In this document: positions 1-9,035 of the stretch, piece after piece | Position numbering within the stretch: position 1 is the first letter of the stretch | Layout of the letters: each line of letters starts with the position of its first letter | Source of the DNA: Nostoc sp. NOS(2021) | Lineage (GTDB): Bacteria; Cyanobacteriota; Cyanobacteriia; Cyanobacteriales; Nostocaceae | DNA: 64,000 nt | Direction of reading: 5' to 3' | NCBI RefSeq assembly: GCF_017115025.1 | Contig: NZ_JABXKM010000061.1 | Span: 1 to 64,000, forward strand | Notes under the pieces: generated by a model | The model's input: only the letters and a program-made list of their open reading frames with translations | What the model was told of the DNA's origin: nothing | Databases searched by the model: none | Made by a program: the position numbers and the translations under genes

Positions 1-40
1 CCCTCCCCGCCGGCGGGGAGGGGATTAAGGGGTGGGGTGC
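1..40. repeat. GC-rich palindromic repeat
   Basis: A hairpin with CCCTCCCC and GGGGAGGG arms is followed by a G-rich tail. The same type of sequence occurs inside the coaT coding region near 21880-21915, so this is one copy of a dispersed cyanobacterial repeat. The rest of the upstream region to 170 holds nothing else I can name. Confidence 0.6.
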
Positions 41-170
41 AATGACTATGGGAATCACAACTAATTACCCGGACATGATATGAAAAGTCAGTGCGAGGCG
101 TAGCAAGCTTTAAGAGTAGGCGATCGCACATTCGCACATAATTAAACCATCCCCTCTATTCCACTCACTT

Positions 171-731
171 ATGACTATTGCCAGTCAACCCCAACTCACT
201 TTAGACGACTTCCTCAAACTGCCAGAAACTGAACCAGCATCAGACTTTATCAACGGGGAAATTATTCAAAAACCAATGCCTCAAGGTGAACATAGCCTAC
301 TGCGGGGAGAATCTTGTCATGTGATCAACCAGATAACCGAAGGGCAAAAAATTGCTTACGCTTTGCCCGAACTACGCTGTACCTTCGGCGGCGCTTCTAT
401 CGTCCCCGATGTCTCTGTGTTTCGTTGGGATAGAATTCCTAAAACTCCATCTGGCAGAATTGTTAATCGCTTTGAAATTCATCCCGACTGGGCAATTGAG
501 ATTCTTTCCCCAGACCAAAGGTTAAAAAAAGTGTTGAGTAAATTATTGCATTGTTCGCGCAATGGTACTGAACTAGGCTGGTTAATCAACCCAGAAGACG
601 AAAGTGTGCTAGGGATTTTTTCTGGACAGCGAGTGGAATTATACGAAAGTGCTGATAAATTACCCATTCTTGAGGGTATCGAGTTGGAAGTGACTGTGGA
701 AGAAGTTTTTGGCTGGTTGAGTTTGACGTAA
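171..731 (+). CDS. Uma2 family endonuclease (DUF820)
   Basis: The 186-residue product matches the Uma2/DUF820 family of PD-(D/E)XK-fold proteins, which is strongly expanded in cyanobacteria. Family marks seen are a glutamate in NGEIIQKPMPQG (E30), the VPDVSVF motif with D80, and EILSPDQ with E110 followed by lysines, together a plausible metal-binding nuclease site. The length is typical for the family. No partner gene is adjacent; a small membrane protein follows 120 bp downstream. Two further paralogues lie at 37924 and 51491. The biological role of Uma2 proteins is not settled, so nuclease activity is a family-level inference. Confidence 0.88.
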   Translation: MTIASQPQLTLDDFLKLPETEPASDFINGEIIQKPMPQGEHSLLRGESCHVINQITEGQKIAYALPELRCTFGGASIVPDVSVFRWDRIPKTPSGRIVNRFEIHPDWAIEILSPDQRLKKVLSKLLHCSRNGTELGWLINPEDESVLGIFSGQRVELYESADKLPILEGIELEVTVEEVFGWLSLT

Positions 732-851
732 AAAAGCGAACGCATTTCCTAGAGAAAGTTGGAAAGGATTGTATCTGTAGGTTTATTGTAGAAACTGGGC
801 GGTACAGCCAAAATTCATGTATATCCACAAAAATTTATATCCCGTACTTTT

Positions 852-1043
852 ATGGAAAATCAACTAGGATTAGTTCTGAAACTGCTTTTACTCTCAGCTT
901 TGTTATCGCTATTAATTAAGTATGCAGCGCCAAGTCTATCAATTCCGGCGACAGCAACCAACGCGCTGATTATAATATTGTTGCCGATTGTGATTATAGC
1001 GATCGCGCTACTGTGGCGATTCCAAGCACAGAAACAAAATTAA
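852..1043 (+). CDS. Small two-helix membrane protein, hypothetical
   Basis: This 63-residue ORF is very hydrophobic, with two predicted membrane helices at about residues 5-25 and 36-55, separated by a short polar turn and ending in a basic tail (RFQAQKQN). It lies 90 bp ahead of the AI-2E-type permease on the same strand and may be cotranscribed with it. I do not recognise a named family. The composition and clean ATG start support a real gene, but the call rests on context only. Confidence 0.6.
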   Translation: MENQLGLVLKLLLLSALLSLLIKYAAPSLSIPATATNALIIILLPIVIIAIALLWRFQAQKQN

Positions 1044-1133
1044 CTCAAACTATCTACGCACAAGTTCCTAAAATGGGCTAACCTAGCTGAATTACCAGAA
1101 AATTGCATCTCGCCAACCGTTGGGAGTCAGCCT

Positions 1134-2258
1134 GTGAACCTCGGTCAATCGATCGGCTTAATCACCATAGTTCTTTCTTTATACATCCTGTGGCAAATTC
1201 GGGAAGTGCTTTTGCTGATGTTTGCCGCAGTTGTGTTAGCCACCACCTTAAATCGGCTAGCGAAACGCTTCCAACGCTTGGGGATGAAGCGTGGATTCGC
1301 CGTCCTCCTGACAGTGGCTATCTTTTTTGCAGGTATCGCGGGTTTTTTCTGGCTAATTGTGCCACCATTTGCACAGCAGTTTCAAGAACTAACTTATCAG
1401 GTTCCTAAAGGGTTTGGACGCTTTAATAGTTGGCTTGATGCCCTGAGAACTCGTATCCCTAACCAGTTAGTTCCCTACATCCCAGATATCAATAGCCTCA
1501 TCCAACAAGTACAGCCCTTCGCCAATCGACTACTGGGAAACTCCTTCGCCTTTGTATCTGGCTCTTTGGAAGTCGTCCTCAAGATTTTGCTAGTGTTGGT
1601 TTTAACAGGAATGCTATTAGCCAACCCCGTGGCTTACCGCCAAGTATTTGTGCAGCTTTTCCCCTCATTTTATCGGCGACGGGTAGATGGGATTTTAGAT
1701 AAATGTGAAGTCTCCTTGGAGGGATGGATTACAGGCGCTTTCATTGCCATCTGTGTAGTGGGGCTGATGAGTCTGATTGGCTTATCAATTTTGGGTGTCA
1801 AGGCAGCACTAGCTTTAGCGGTTTTAGCAGGATTTTTCAACTTGATTCCCAACCTGGGGCCAACGATGAGTGTCATACCAGCAATGGCGATCGCTTTCTT
1901 GGATGAACCTTGGAAAGCGATCGCTGTCTTGGCTCTCTACTTTATCATTCAACAGACTGAAAGTAATTTCATCACGCCCGTTGTTATGGCGCATCAAGTC
2001 TCGTTGCTGCCAGCTCTAACCTTAATTGCCCAACTATTTTTCGTTACTTTCTTTGGCTTTTTAGGATTATTTCTGGCGCTACCCCTGACTGTTGTCGCTA
2101 AGATTTGGTTGCAAGAGGTGTTAATTAAAGATGTTTTGGATCAATGGGGAAATAATCATAGACAAGAGACTGAGTTTGTGATTGTTTCTGAATCTCCTGA
2201 AGTAGATGATAATTGGAAAGCAGAAAGTCCTGATATTAATCAGGAGCGGCCAGATTAA
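1134..2258 (+). CDS. AI-2E family transporter (PF01594-type permease)
   Basis: The 374-residue inner-membrane protein starts with GTG (MNLGQSIGLI). It has the layout of the AI-2E/PurR-associated permease family: two or three N-terminal helices, a soluble amphipathic segment (about residues 85-130), then about five helices. These contain the family-typical stretch around NLIPNLGPTMSVIPA and the C-terminal QQTESNFITPVVMA motif. The family includes TqsA-like exporters and sodium/proton antiporters, so the substrate cannot be given. The polar tail after the last helix is about 50 residues. An overlapping reading frame at 1103 is rejected because it lacks any family signature. Confidence 0.9.
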   Translation: MNLGQSIGLITIVLSLYILWQIREVLLLMFAAVVLATTLNRLAKRFQRLGMKRGFAVLLTVAIFFAGIAGFFWLIVPPFAQQFQELTYQVPKGFGRFNSWLDALRTRIPNQLVPYIPDINSLIQQVQPFANRLLGNSFAFVSGSLEVVLKILLVLVLTGMLLANPVAYRQVFVQLFPSFYRRRVDGILDKCEVSLEGWITGAFIAICVVGLMSLIGLSILGVKAALALAVLAGFFNLIPNLGPTMSVIPAMAIAFLDEPWKAIAVLALYFIIQQTESNFITPVVMAHQVSLLPALTLIAQLFFVTFFGFLGLFLALPLTVVAKIWLQEVLIKDVLDQWGNNHRQETEFVIVSESPEVDDNWKAESPDINQERPD

Positions 2259-2286
2259 CAATTCAAAATTCAAAGTTCAAAGTCTA

Positions 2287-2466
2287 AGCTCGACTTTATC
2301 CATTTTTTTCGCAATGCGATCGCTATCGCTGAAACCTTTCTGGGACGGTAGTTTTACTTTTTTAACTTCATCGATAATCTGTGACGTGGAAAAAGTATTT
2401 GTCAAAAAGCCAGGGTTTTTGTCGGATAAAGAAAACCAAGTTCTTAATTTTGGATAAAGTCGAGCT
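2287..2466. mobile_element. MITE-like element, 15-bp terminal inverted repeats
   Basis: AGCTCGACTTTATCC at 2287-2301 is matched by its exact reverse complement at 2452-2466, giving a 180-bp unit. No transposase is encoded. The left end lies 28 bp after the permease stop codon. Called non-autonomous because only the ends are recognisable. Confidence 0.6.
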
Positions 2467-2469
2467 AAG

Positions 2470-2734
2470 AGGTTGTTTGAAAAGTATTATTGTTATAACA
2501 GGGAACTCTTAATAGGGAACTCTTAACAGGCTTGAAAGTCTCTTGGTGTCAGTGTTTTCTGATTAGCTGATGTCAACCGCTACCTGGCAACTGCTATAAC
2601 ATCTAAGCCTCGGAAACCTAACCCACCGAGCAAGCCTTCCCTACAAGGGAATGGGGTTTCAAAGCCTCTTGACCTTTCGGGGAGAGGAATGGAAGCGGGG
2701 TTTCTAGTATAGTTTGCGACTTTTCAAACATCCT
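2470..2734. mobile_element. MITE-like element, 16-bp imperfect terminal repeats
   Basis: AGGTTGTTTGAAAAGT (2470-2485) pairs with ACTTTTCAAACATCCT (2719-2734) with a single mismatch, delimiting 265 bp. It begins three bases after the previous element ends, so the two elements are back to back. The interior has no long ORF. Confidence 0.6.
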
Positions 2735-3463
2735 TTAAGGGACTGACAAATAAAAAAATACTCAATATTAGTACTTGTGCCATTACGCTTACAGGACTTT
2801 CTTTGACAAATTGCTCAAAGATGGAAGATAGCATCTGATTCACCCTCATATTTCACTCTTATTACGGTTGCAAAGTACCGCAACCCTCATCTAGAGGTTT
2901 GCTCCCCCCATGACCTTTCGGTTCTATGCAACCGAACCTTGCTGACCCGTAACCCAAGTTATTACCAAAGATAACTTGAAACCATTGCGTCCAACCTATA
3001 CTAAGAGCGATTTCCAGACATTGAACAAATGAACTATATTTTCCTCCAAAAATATATGTCCAATTAACCCTTACACAATCAGACTTAGGCGATATTATCC
3101 CAAAAAATGCTCAATTCCAGAGTCCATAAATTGACCGTTTTGGATCTGCGATCGCATAAACTGGCATCGATAGCCTAGAAGCATAATTTTTGGCTCTAGT
3201 CTGGGAGCAGGTTTCAGCCCGGGATTTAGTAGTATACTTGTTCGCGTTGAAAGGGCTGGGTTTAAGACCCCAACAATACAGGTAGCGCGGAGTCGGAGCC
3301 ACTCTGTCTCCGCGAAGTTTCAGTCGGGGTTTAAATCACCGTCTGAAAATGTCTTTAATGCAAGAATTTTGTTAGCGCAGCGTAAAGCCTTCTCTTCTCC
3401 CTTAGCGCTAGCCTCTCCCAATGTGAGAAGGAGAGACGCACTCGCGTCCCTTGAGGCAACGCC

Positions 3464-3597
3464 CAATACGGTTCGGTTAAGGTGCATAGGCTTTAAAGAT
3501 CCCCTTTAGTCCCCCTTAAAAAGGGGGAAATAGAGCGATTTTTAGCCCCCCCTTTTTAAGGGGGGTTGGGGGATCGTGTCTTATCCGAACCGTATTG
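3464..3597. mobile_element. Inverted-repeat element with 13-bp flanking direct repeats
   Basis: CAATACGGTTCGG at 3464-3476 is the exact reverse complement of 3585-3597. The core carries a stem-loop rich in CCCCCTT and AAGGGGG. The 13-mer TTGAGGCAACGCC occurs immediately left (3451-3463) and again at 3595-3607, overlapping the right end by three bases. This may be a duplicated target or a recombination scar. Confidence 0.55.
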
Positions 3598-3785
3598 AGG
3601 CAACGCCAACGGCATAGCTTCTCTACCAGACGCTACGCGAACGCTTAGAGCGAGTCTGCGTTCGCTTTTAGCGTCTGGTAGAGAGCGTCATTTTGAATTT
3701 TGAATTTTGAATTGTTAATTGTTGGAAATCCCTAATACCATTTCTTTTTGAAGATGCGCCTATAGAACTTACCCAAAACCGCGCT

Positions 3786-3813
3786 GTAGGGGCAATTCAT
3801 GAATTGCCCCTAC
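3786..3813. repeat. 28-bp perfect palindrome
   Basis: GTAGGGGCAATTCA and its reverse complement abut at 3786-3813. Imperfect outer arms near 3734 (ATACCATTTC) and 3839 (GAATTGGTAT) suggest a larger MITE-like unit of about 115 bp. Confidence 0.5.
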
Positions 3814-3974
3814 GTGAATAAAGCGCAGCCTCACATAGAATTGGTATAAGGAATAAGAATTAAATAACATACAATTTATGTCTCTGCCTTACCTCACCCT
3901 CAATCCCTCTCCGATATATTGGAGAGGGAAGCTAGATACAGGATGAAGTTTTGCATTTTATTTAATCCACGTTC

Positions 3975-4817
3975 CTAAGGTTTGTCCGAGAGAATCGGTT
4001 CTGCGGCAATATCATCTAAGTGGATGCTGCTTAACAAATTCCGCCACTCTGCTTGCAGTGCTGCATCTTGAGGATTTTTCTGACGCAGTTGAGCGAGTAT
4101 CGTCAGTGCCTCGTACCATATCCCGTTTTGGGCATAGATAGCATAGCGCTTTAGAGGTTCTGTGGTTTGTAGCTCTTTGACTGTGGCTGGATTCAGTTCG
4201 ACTCGTTGTATTACCCCTTCGAGGAAAGTCGGGGGAGAATTTTCTTCCTTGTCACAGTTAATCGTGAAAAACCAGCGATATTGTTTGCCTAGTGCCAAGG
4301 GAGGAGTAGTGGTAGGCAGAGAAACGCGGATGACTCCTGGTTTATCTGGTAGAGCGATCGGTTTTCGGTAAATCTCCTTAGAGTCCTTAGAGTCAGGATC
4401 TTCTTGCAGCACAAATTCAACTTCATAGGGCGAATCTTTGGTATATGGCACATAGAAAAACCAACTTGGGCGTTCTACCATTGTCTTTCCCCAGACATTG
4501 ATCACTGAGTTAGGTTCCTCAGTGAAAGGTGCTAAAGCAGTCAGGTCAGGTTTAGCAAGTGGACATCCACCGCGCTTTGCTCCACCACGAACGCGACCTC
4601 CTGGAGGGGGGCCAGGTGGAAGTGTGGGTTGATTAAAGGTTGTGGCTTGAGCCAGGGTCGTTTTTGGATGAGAGCGTAGGCGTAGCCCGCCGTAGGCATC
4701 GCTAAGTGAAGAACCAAGAGTTGGTTTTGCCAGTACTGGAGTCAGGCTAACTAGTAAGTTGGTGCAGCTAAAAGCTACTACTAAAAACAGTTTTATCGGT
4801 TGTGAATTTGACTTCAT
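3975..4817 (-). CDS. DUF928 domain-containing exported protein
   Basis: The 280-residue product has an N-terminal signal peptide (hydrophobic core LFLVVAFSCTNLLVSLTPVLA, cut near residue 30) and then the DUF928 domain (about residues 68-270). The domain is recognised by the PPPGGRVRGGAKRGGCP entry motif, the PSWFFYVPY segment and LGKQYRWFFTINCD. It is probably periplasmic; the function is unknown. It is the last gene of a minus-strand row with CHAT-CHASE2 and DUF1822 genes, a neighbourhood recurrent in cyanobacteria. Oddity: residues about 35-50 (SDAYGGLRLRSHPK) are encoded by a dispersed palindromic repeat near 4670-4705 inserted in frame just after the signal peptide. Confidence 0.85.
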   Translation of the reverse strand: MKSNSQPIKLFLVVAFSCTNLLVSLTPVLAKPTLGSSLSDAYGGLRLRSHPKTTLAQATTFNQPTLPPGPPPGGRVRGGAKRGGCPLAKPDLTALAPFTEEPNSVINVWGKTMVERPSWFFYVPYTKDSPYEVEFVLQEDPDSKDSKEIYRKPIALPDKPGVIRVSLPTTTPPLALGKQYRWFFTINCDKEENSPPTFLEGVIQRVELNPATVKELQTTEPLKRYAIYAQNGIWYEALTILAQLRQKNPQDAALQAEWRNLLSSIHLDDIAAEPILSDKP

Positions 4818-4837
4818 AAAAACCCTACCTCATCCGA

Positions 4838-4868
4838 TTTTGGATTTTAGATTTTAGATTTTAGATTG
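4838..4868. repeat. Heptameric short tandem repeat
   Basis: Tandem TTTTAGA-type heptads lie between the DUF928 gene and the CHAT-CHASE2 gene, as is common in Nostocales intergenic DNA. Confidence 0.6.
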
Positions 4869-4919
4869 TGAAAGAGTTATTGGAATACGATTTGGTTAAG
4901 TATATTTATTCAACGCTCC

Positions 4920-7256
4920 CTATTCCCCACTCGCCACCCGAACTTTTGTTTTTGAATTATTATAAATTGACATCAAGCCAACCGTGGCTACCAATGACAA
5001 AGCCGACGGGATAAACGGCACCCAAGCACCCGAAATTAACAGACCAAAGCAAACTATATACAGAATACTAGAGGTGATACTGACTGCCAATGCCAACCAG
5101 AGCAACGAAAGCTTTCGCCAAGCCAGGATTCCCCCTAGCAAAGACCAGCCCCAAATCCAGACCACCTCAACCCACAGTGACCAAACCCGCAGCAACGGCC
5201 GCCCATCCTGGACAGCACTGAGGATCTGGCTAATCATATGGGCTTGTACTAACACTCCTGGCATTTGCTCATCTAAAGGAACGCCATAGGGTGTAGGCCA
5301 GGTGTCTGGAGAATCGCCCTTTGCCACCACACCAATCAAAACAATCTTGTCTTTGATCGCACTGGGGTTAACCGGACTAGATAAAAATTGGGTTAGCTTC
5401 ACCTGTTCGGCTATATCTTTTGAAGAACGGTAGTTGAGCAAGACTTGACCGCCATTAGCATCAATATTTTGATAGCCGCCAGTACGAGATTTCAGATTTG
5501 GAAAAATAGTTTTACCCAGCTGCAAATTACCTTCAGGGGTGAACTTGGCTTGAATTCCTGAAGGGCGCAGATATAGAGAGGCCAGTTCTAGACTGAATGC
5601 AAAGGGAGCAGGACACAACGATGTCGCCTCTTGGTTCATGAACAGGAGATGCCGACGGATAACTCCATCACGATCATGAATAAAGTCACTGAATCCCAGG
5701 TTTGTTGTGGGGATTTCTGGTGGCGGCTTAATACCTTTGATATTTATAGTGCCATCGCTCCCCTTACATATGCCAACCAAATTCTGAGTTTGTTGAAGAC
5801 GAGTAATTAAATCTGGTTGTTTGGCTTTAAAATCACGGTAGATATCTAAGCCGATCGCGCGGGGTTGGTATTGATTCAGTTTTGCCAGGAGTTTGTTGAG
5901 AGATTTTTCGGAAATGGAAGCTCCAATCAAGGACTCGCCATTTTGTCTTTGAGTCGCCAAATCATCATCGTCAATTGTAATTACCAGCTGTCGGGGATCA
6001 AGTCCTTCCGCAGGGCGCGATCGCATCATCTGGTCAAAGGCTTGAATCTCTGGATTTTCCAGCAATCCCACCAATCTTACCCCACAAACCAAGGCTGTAA
6101 TCGCCAAACTGGATAACAAAGTTGTCTGAAATCTGTGTCTGGTAGACAAAGCTAAATTCGGTGGATCTTCAGTTTTTGTAAACCTTAATTCATCCCAAGT
6201 GGGTGGTATCTGCGCTGGATTTTGGCAAATCACTGGTAGCCAAGTCGCACAGGGAAATCGATCCTCAAGTCCTTGCAACCGTTCTCGCGCTTGGCGTACC
6301 GACTGATATAAAGACTCGCCACCGGCAAAGCCTTCGAGAAAATACTTTAAAAACTCCTTAGCAACCTGGTCTGGGACTGGTTCGCGCATGACGATCATCT
6401 GAGGTATTTGTAAATCAGCCAGTTCTCGCGCCAATCCCAATCCATCACAGGAGTTGAATATAGCTAGTTGCAAGCCGTTTTCAATCGCTTTCCTGAGAGC
6501 GTACTTTAACTCGCCAATGCTGAGGCTATCAGTTTTATTCAGGTAAATTCGTCCGCTTTCTCCATTTCTGTTACTGGAACTGTGCCCAGCAAAGAAGAGA
6601 ATATCCCAGTTTTTTCCCCAGAGATGGTCAGTCAATTGCTGACGTTGTGGTTCTACCAAAAAGCTGACCTCTGCATTACTACACTGTTGCAGTAAAGCTT
6701 TATCAGCTTGGGTATCAATCCCCTGACTATTGCCCACAATTGCTAAAATGTTGACTAATTGATTTAAAGTGCGTGGCTTGTGAATGCGATCGTAGGATGG
6801 TGAAGAAAGGGCGATTTCAGCCTTGGGGTAGCGTTCTAACAAGTCCCACAGATGCCAGGGTAATAGCTGCAATTGGCTATTTTCCGTTTGCAGAATCACC
6901 CGTATTTCTTCCGTGGACGATAATCTTTCTAACCATTTTTCCCTCAAAGGGCGAAACTCCTCTGCTCGCAGCCAGGTATTGAAACGTGCCCGCAAAATAT
7001 GGGAAGTGTTTTCGCAGTCTTGAATCATCGATACATTCGTCACCTGCATTTGGTCAGCATGGAGGCGATAACGATTGCCTATCTGCCGATAACTAGACTG
7101 CCAATGACTGTAATAGAGCGGCATTTCCGGGAATGAAGCTAGCCTCCCCGTAATTTCTGTTGCAGGCCGCTCGTGTTCTTCACCAATTTGGAGAGTGACA
7201 GCAAACCCCTGCTCAAAACTACCCTCTCCGAATTTCATCACCACTAACTTACCCAT
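4920..7256 (-). CDS. CHAT domain and CHASE2 domain protein
   Basis: A caspase-like CHAT protease domain is followed by a CHASE2 sensor and about three C-terminal membrane helices. In the longer reading (start 7286, 788 residues) the CHAT domain spans about residues 140-370 with the His-Cys dyad visible as FFAGHSS (H235) and FNSCDGLGLA (C280). A membrane helix near 390-410 precedes the periplasmic CHASE2 region (about 410-710, with FDQMMRSRPAEG and VITIDDDDLA). The helices end at TVGLMSIYNN. I prefer the ATG at 7256 (MGKLVVMKFGEG), which resembles starts of homologues. The orientation suggests an extracytoplasmic signal controls a cytoplasmic protease. It lies between the DUF1822 gene (upstream) and the DUF928 gene (downstream). 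Confidence 0.88.
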   Translation of the reverse strand: MGKLVVMKFGEGSFEQGFAVTLQIGEEHERPATEITGRLASFPEMPLYYSHWQSSYRQIGNRYRLHADQMQVTNVSMIQDCENTSHILRARFNTWLRAEEFRPLREKWLERLSSTEEIRVILQTENSQLQLLPWHLWDLLERYPKAEIALSSPSYDRIHKPRTLNQLVNILAIVGNSQGIDTQADKALLQQCSNAEVSFLVEPQRQQLTDHLWGKNWDILFFAGHSSSNRNGESGRIYLNKTDSLSIGELKYALRKAIENGLQLAIFNSCDGLGLARELADLQIPQMIVMREPVPDQVAKEFLKYFLEGFAGGESLYQSVRQARERLQGLEDRFPCATWLPVICQNPAQIPPTWDELRFTKTEDPPNLALSTRHRFQTTLLSSLAITALVCGVRLVGLLENPEIQAFDQMMRSRPAEGLDPRQLVITIDDDDLATQRQNGESLIGASISEKSLNKLLAKLNQYQPRAIGLDIYRDFKAKQPDLITRLQQTQNLVGICKGSDGTINIKGIKPPPEIPTTNLGFSDFIHDRDGVIRRHLLFMNQEATSLCPAPFAFSLELASLYLRPSGIQAKFTPEGNLQLGKTIFPNLKSRTGGYQNIDANGGQVLLNYRSSKDIAEQVKLTQFLSSPVNPSAIKDKIVLIGVVAKGDSPDTWPTPYGVPLDEQMPGVLVQAHMISQILSAVQDGRPLLRVWSLWVEVVWIWGWSLLGGILAWRKLSLLWLALAVSITSSILYIVCFGLLISGAWVPFIPSALSLVATVGLMSIYNNSKTKVRVASGE

Positions 7257-7439
7257 GACCGTCGCTATCTCCCTGTGAAAAATCATGCCCTGTTCTCATG
7301 TCTGATCGCAAGCTCCAGCAGCGTCTACAGACTTTTTTCAAAATCCCCAAAAGTCGGCTTGAATTTTTAATTTTGAATTTTTAATTAACCAATTACCACT
7401 TAATAAATTACCGACAAAGAGGGAAGATAGCTAGATGTT

Positions 7440-8408
7440 TCAAATCCTAAAATGTTCGGTAATGCTGGTATTATCCAAGGCTACCCTAACGCTAAATTGC
7501 TCTGTAGGTTCACCGCGAAACTGCAACTGAATGTAGTTGTCTGATTTTCTAGATTGAGCGTCTAGAAATACTGCTCCCGAACTATCTAGAACGGTGAGAT
7601 GAACTCCTGGCGGCAAGTAGACTTGATTCCCAGTGGCGTGCAATTGGAGATAAATACTGGTTTGTTGATCTTTTTCGGGGCTGATTTCCACAATCAACAT
7701 GACGGGTTGATTGAGAATTTGGATACCCAAATCAATCAGTTTTGCACGTTTAGTAATTGATTCTGGTCGGTTAAGGGTATTTAGTTCCAGAGTTTCAGTA
7801 CTGCGAAAGGCATAAGCTGGTCTGAGTTCCGGCACGTTCCACAGGGATTCAATAGTCTGCCAACCTGTCTCAAATATACCAGCAAACCACTGACTTAAAT
7901 TCACCAGTGAATTAACTGGGAATTGGCGCAGTTGACCCAGGTGGTCGATAAACGCTTCCAATGGTTGCAGTTGTTCTAAAGGCAGTGTTTCAGTGGCGAC
8001 ACTAGGGATAAAACCAAGCAGCCTCGCTTCTTGGAGCGATTCATCAAATTGAACTACTAAATAACCCACCCGTTCTTCCCAGGTTTCTGGAGGAATGGAA
8101 CATATCTGCTGATGCAGATGGATAGGGCGACACTCCAGACGACCAACTGAGGGCACCTCTAAGTCAGCTACATTCCCACAAAGGCGCATGATGGGGTTCC
8201 AGCTGTCACTAGCTTGGAGGTCAGTAGGAATATCCATCATTTCCAAGTAGTCATTCACCACCCAGACAGCCAGGGTATTCAGGCGAACTTGCTCTGCTTT
8301 TTCAGTATTTGGCTGCTGGTTAGCAAATTGCTGGGCAGTTATGCGAGCTGATTGGGAAATCGGCAATGTTAAAGTAAAATCGTCTAGCTGATAGGTGGAG
8401 TTATTCAT
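7440..8408 (-). CDS. DUF1822 family protein
   Basis: This 322-residue soluble protein matches the cyanobacterial DUF1822 family. Marks are the opening region with ISQSARITAQQFANQQPNTEKAEQVRLNTLAVWVVNDYLEMM (about residues 17-58), a central VGYLVVQFDESLQEARLLGF segment, and a C-terminal beta-rich part (PPGVHLTVLDSSGAVFLDAQSR, then QLQFRGEPTEQFSVRVAL). It is the promoter-proximal gene of the DUF1822 / CHAT-CHASE2 / DUF928 row. The gap to the next gene is about 180 bp, so a single transcript is possible but not shown. Function unknown; the C-terminal region may serve as an activity-regulating or effector-binding sandwich. Confidence 0.85.
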   Translation of the reverse strand: MNNSTYQLDDFTLTLPISQSARITAQQFANQQPNTEKAEQVRLNTLAVWVVNDYLEMMDIPTDLQASDSWNPIMRLCGNVADLEVPSVGRLECRPIHLHQQICSIPPETWEERVGYLVVQFDESLQEARLLGFIPSVATETLPLEQLQPLEAFIDHLGQLRQFPVNSLVNLSQWFAGIFETGWQTIESLWNVPELRPAYAFRSTETLELNTLNRPESITKRAKLIDLGIQILNQPVMLIVEISPEKDQQTSIYLQLHATGNQVYLPPGVHLTVLDSSGAVFLDAQSRKSDNYIQLQFRGEPTEQFSVRVALDNTSITEHFRI

Positions 8409-9035
8409 AAGTCAATCCCTACTGATCAATGCTGGTATATACATATCACCCGCATTCACTAAATTTATGCCACAAAATAGAGAATGATTATTGGAAAAAC
8501 AGAATTATGGATTGGGGATTGGGGATAACACTCCCAGTACTCCCAAGTACCCAAATCCTCATCAGCCGTATAACTTGATAGTACTCACACTTGAAGCGAT
8601 GTCTACGAAGGGCTGTGACGCTCGTTCGCCTTTGGCGTCTCCCCTTCTCTACGAGACGCCAAGGGCGATGGGAGATGACTCCCTAAGGCTAACGCTATCG
8701 GTGACGCAGTTCACCGGATAACCCGCTTGATGGCATTTGGACAGCAAATCGACAATCACGGGCGGATAGGCAAATGTAATACTGTTACCCATAAAGAGTT
8801 ACACTCACGTCCCAAGCCTGACAAACAACTATTGACATCAAGAGAAGCGATCGCTGGATTATCTAACCAGACTTTCTCTACTATCTCACCACACTTGATA
8901 TTTGACATTTTCTGTAAAAACTGCTATTCAGTATTACTGATTGCACTGGTTAACTTAAAAGTCTCTATGAGCTTGTAAGTCAGCGCACATAAAAGCAGCG
9001 ATTTTTATCACTGCTAAAAGTAAGGAAACAAAATA
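8409..9035. other. Intergenic region with palindromic repeats
   Basis: About 630 bp between divergent genes. A perfect inverted repeat TTGGCGTCTC (8632-8641) / GAGACGCCAA (8653-8662) sits in a repeat block typical of Nostoc. A HIP1-like GCGATCGC lies near 8848. Two weak ORFs (8491-8721 and 8727-8978, plus strand) show no family and are not annotated. The promoter of the AIPR gene should lie in the last 100 bp; a TAAGGA ribosome binding site precedes its GTG. Confidence 0.55.

Larger units (their letters stand above)
2259..3974. other. Gene-free stretch made of repeat elements
   Basis: About 1.7 kb without a supported gene. It holds two adjacent MITE-like elements (2287-2466 and 2470-2734), a 134-bp inverted-repeat element at 3464-3597, a palindromic cluster at 3620-3690, a 28-bp perfect palindrome at 3786-3813 and several TTGAATT/TTTGAAT heptads near 3695. 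Short ORFs here (for example on the minus strand at 3111-3302) show no recognisable protein and lack a ribosome binding site. Confidence 0.7.

Noticed and set aside
2206-2457. Plus-strand ORF of 83 aa over the end of the permease gene
   Set aside because: It lies in a MITE-like element and overlaps the permease frame; no protein signature.
3111-3302. Minus-strand ORF of 63 aa in the repeat-rich gap
   Set aside because: No ribosome binding site, no family resemblance, and cysteine/arginine-rich composition typical of random frames in repeats.
8491-8978. Two plus-strand ORFs (76 and 83 aa) before the AIPR gene
   Set aside because: They cross dispersed palindromic repeats and have no recognisable protein features.
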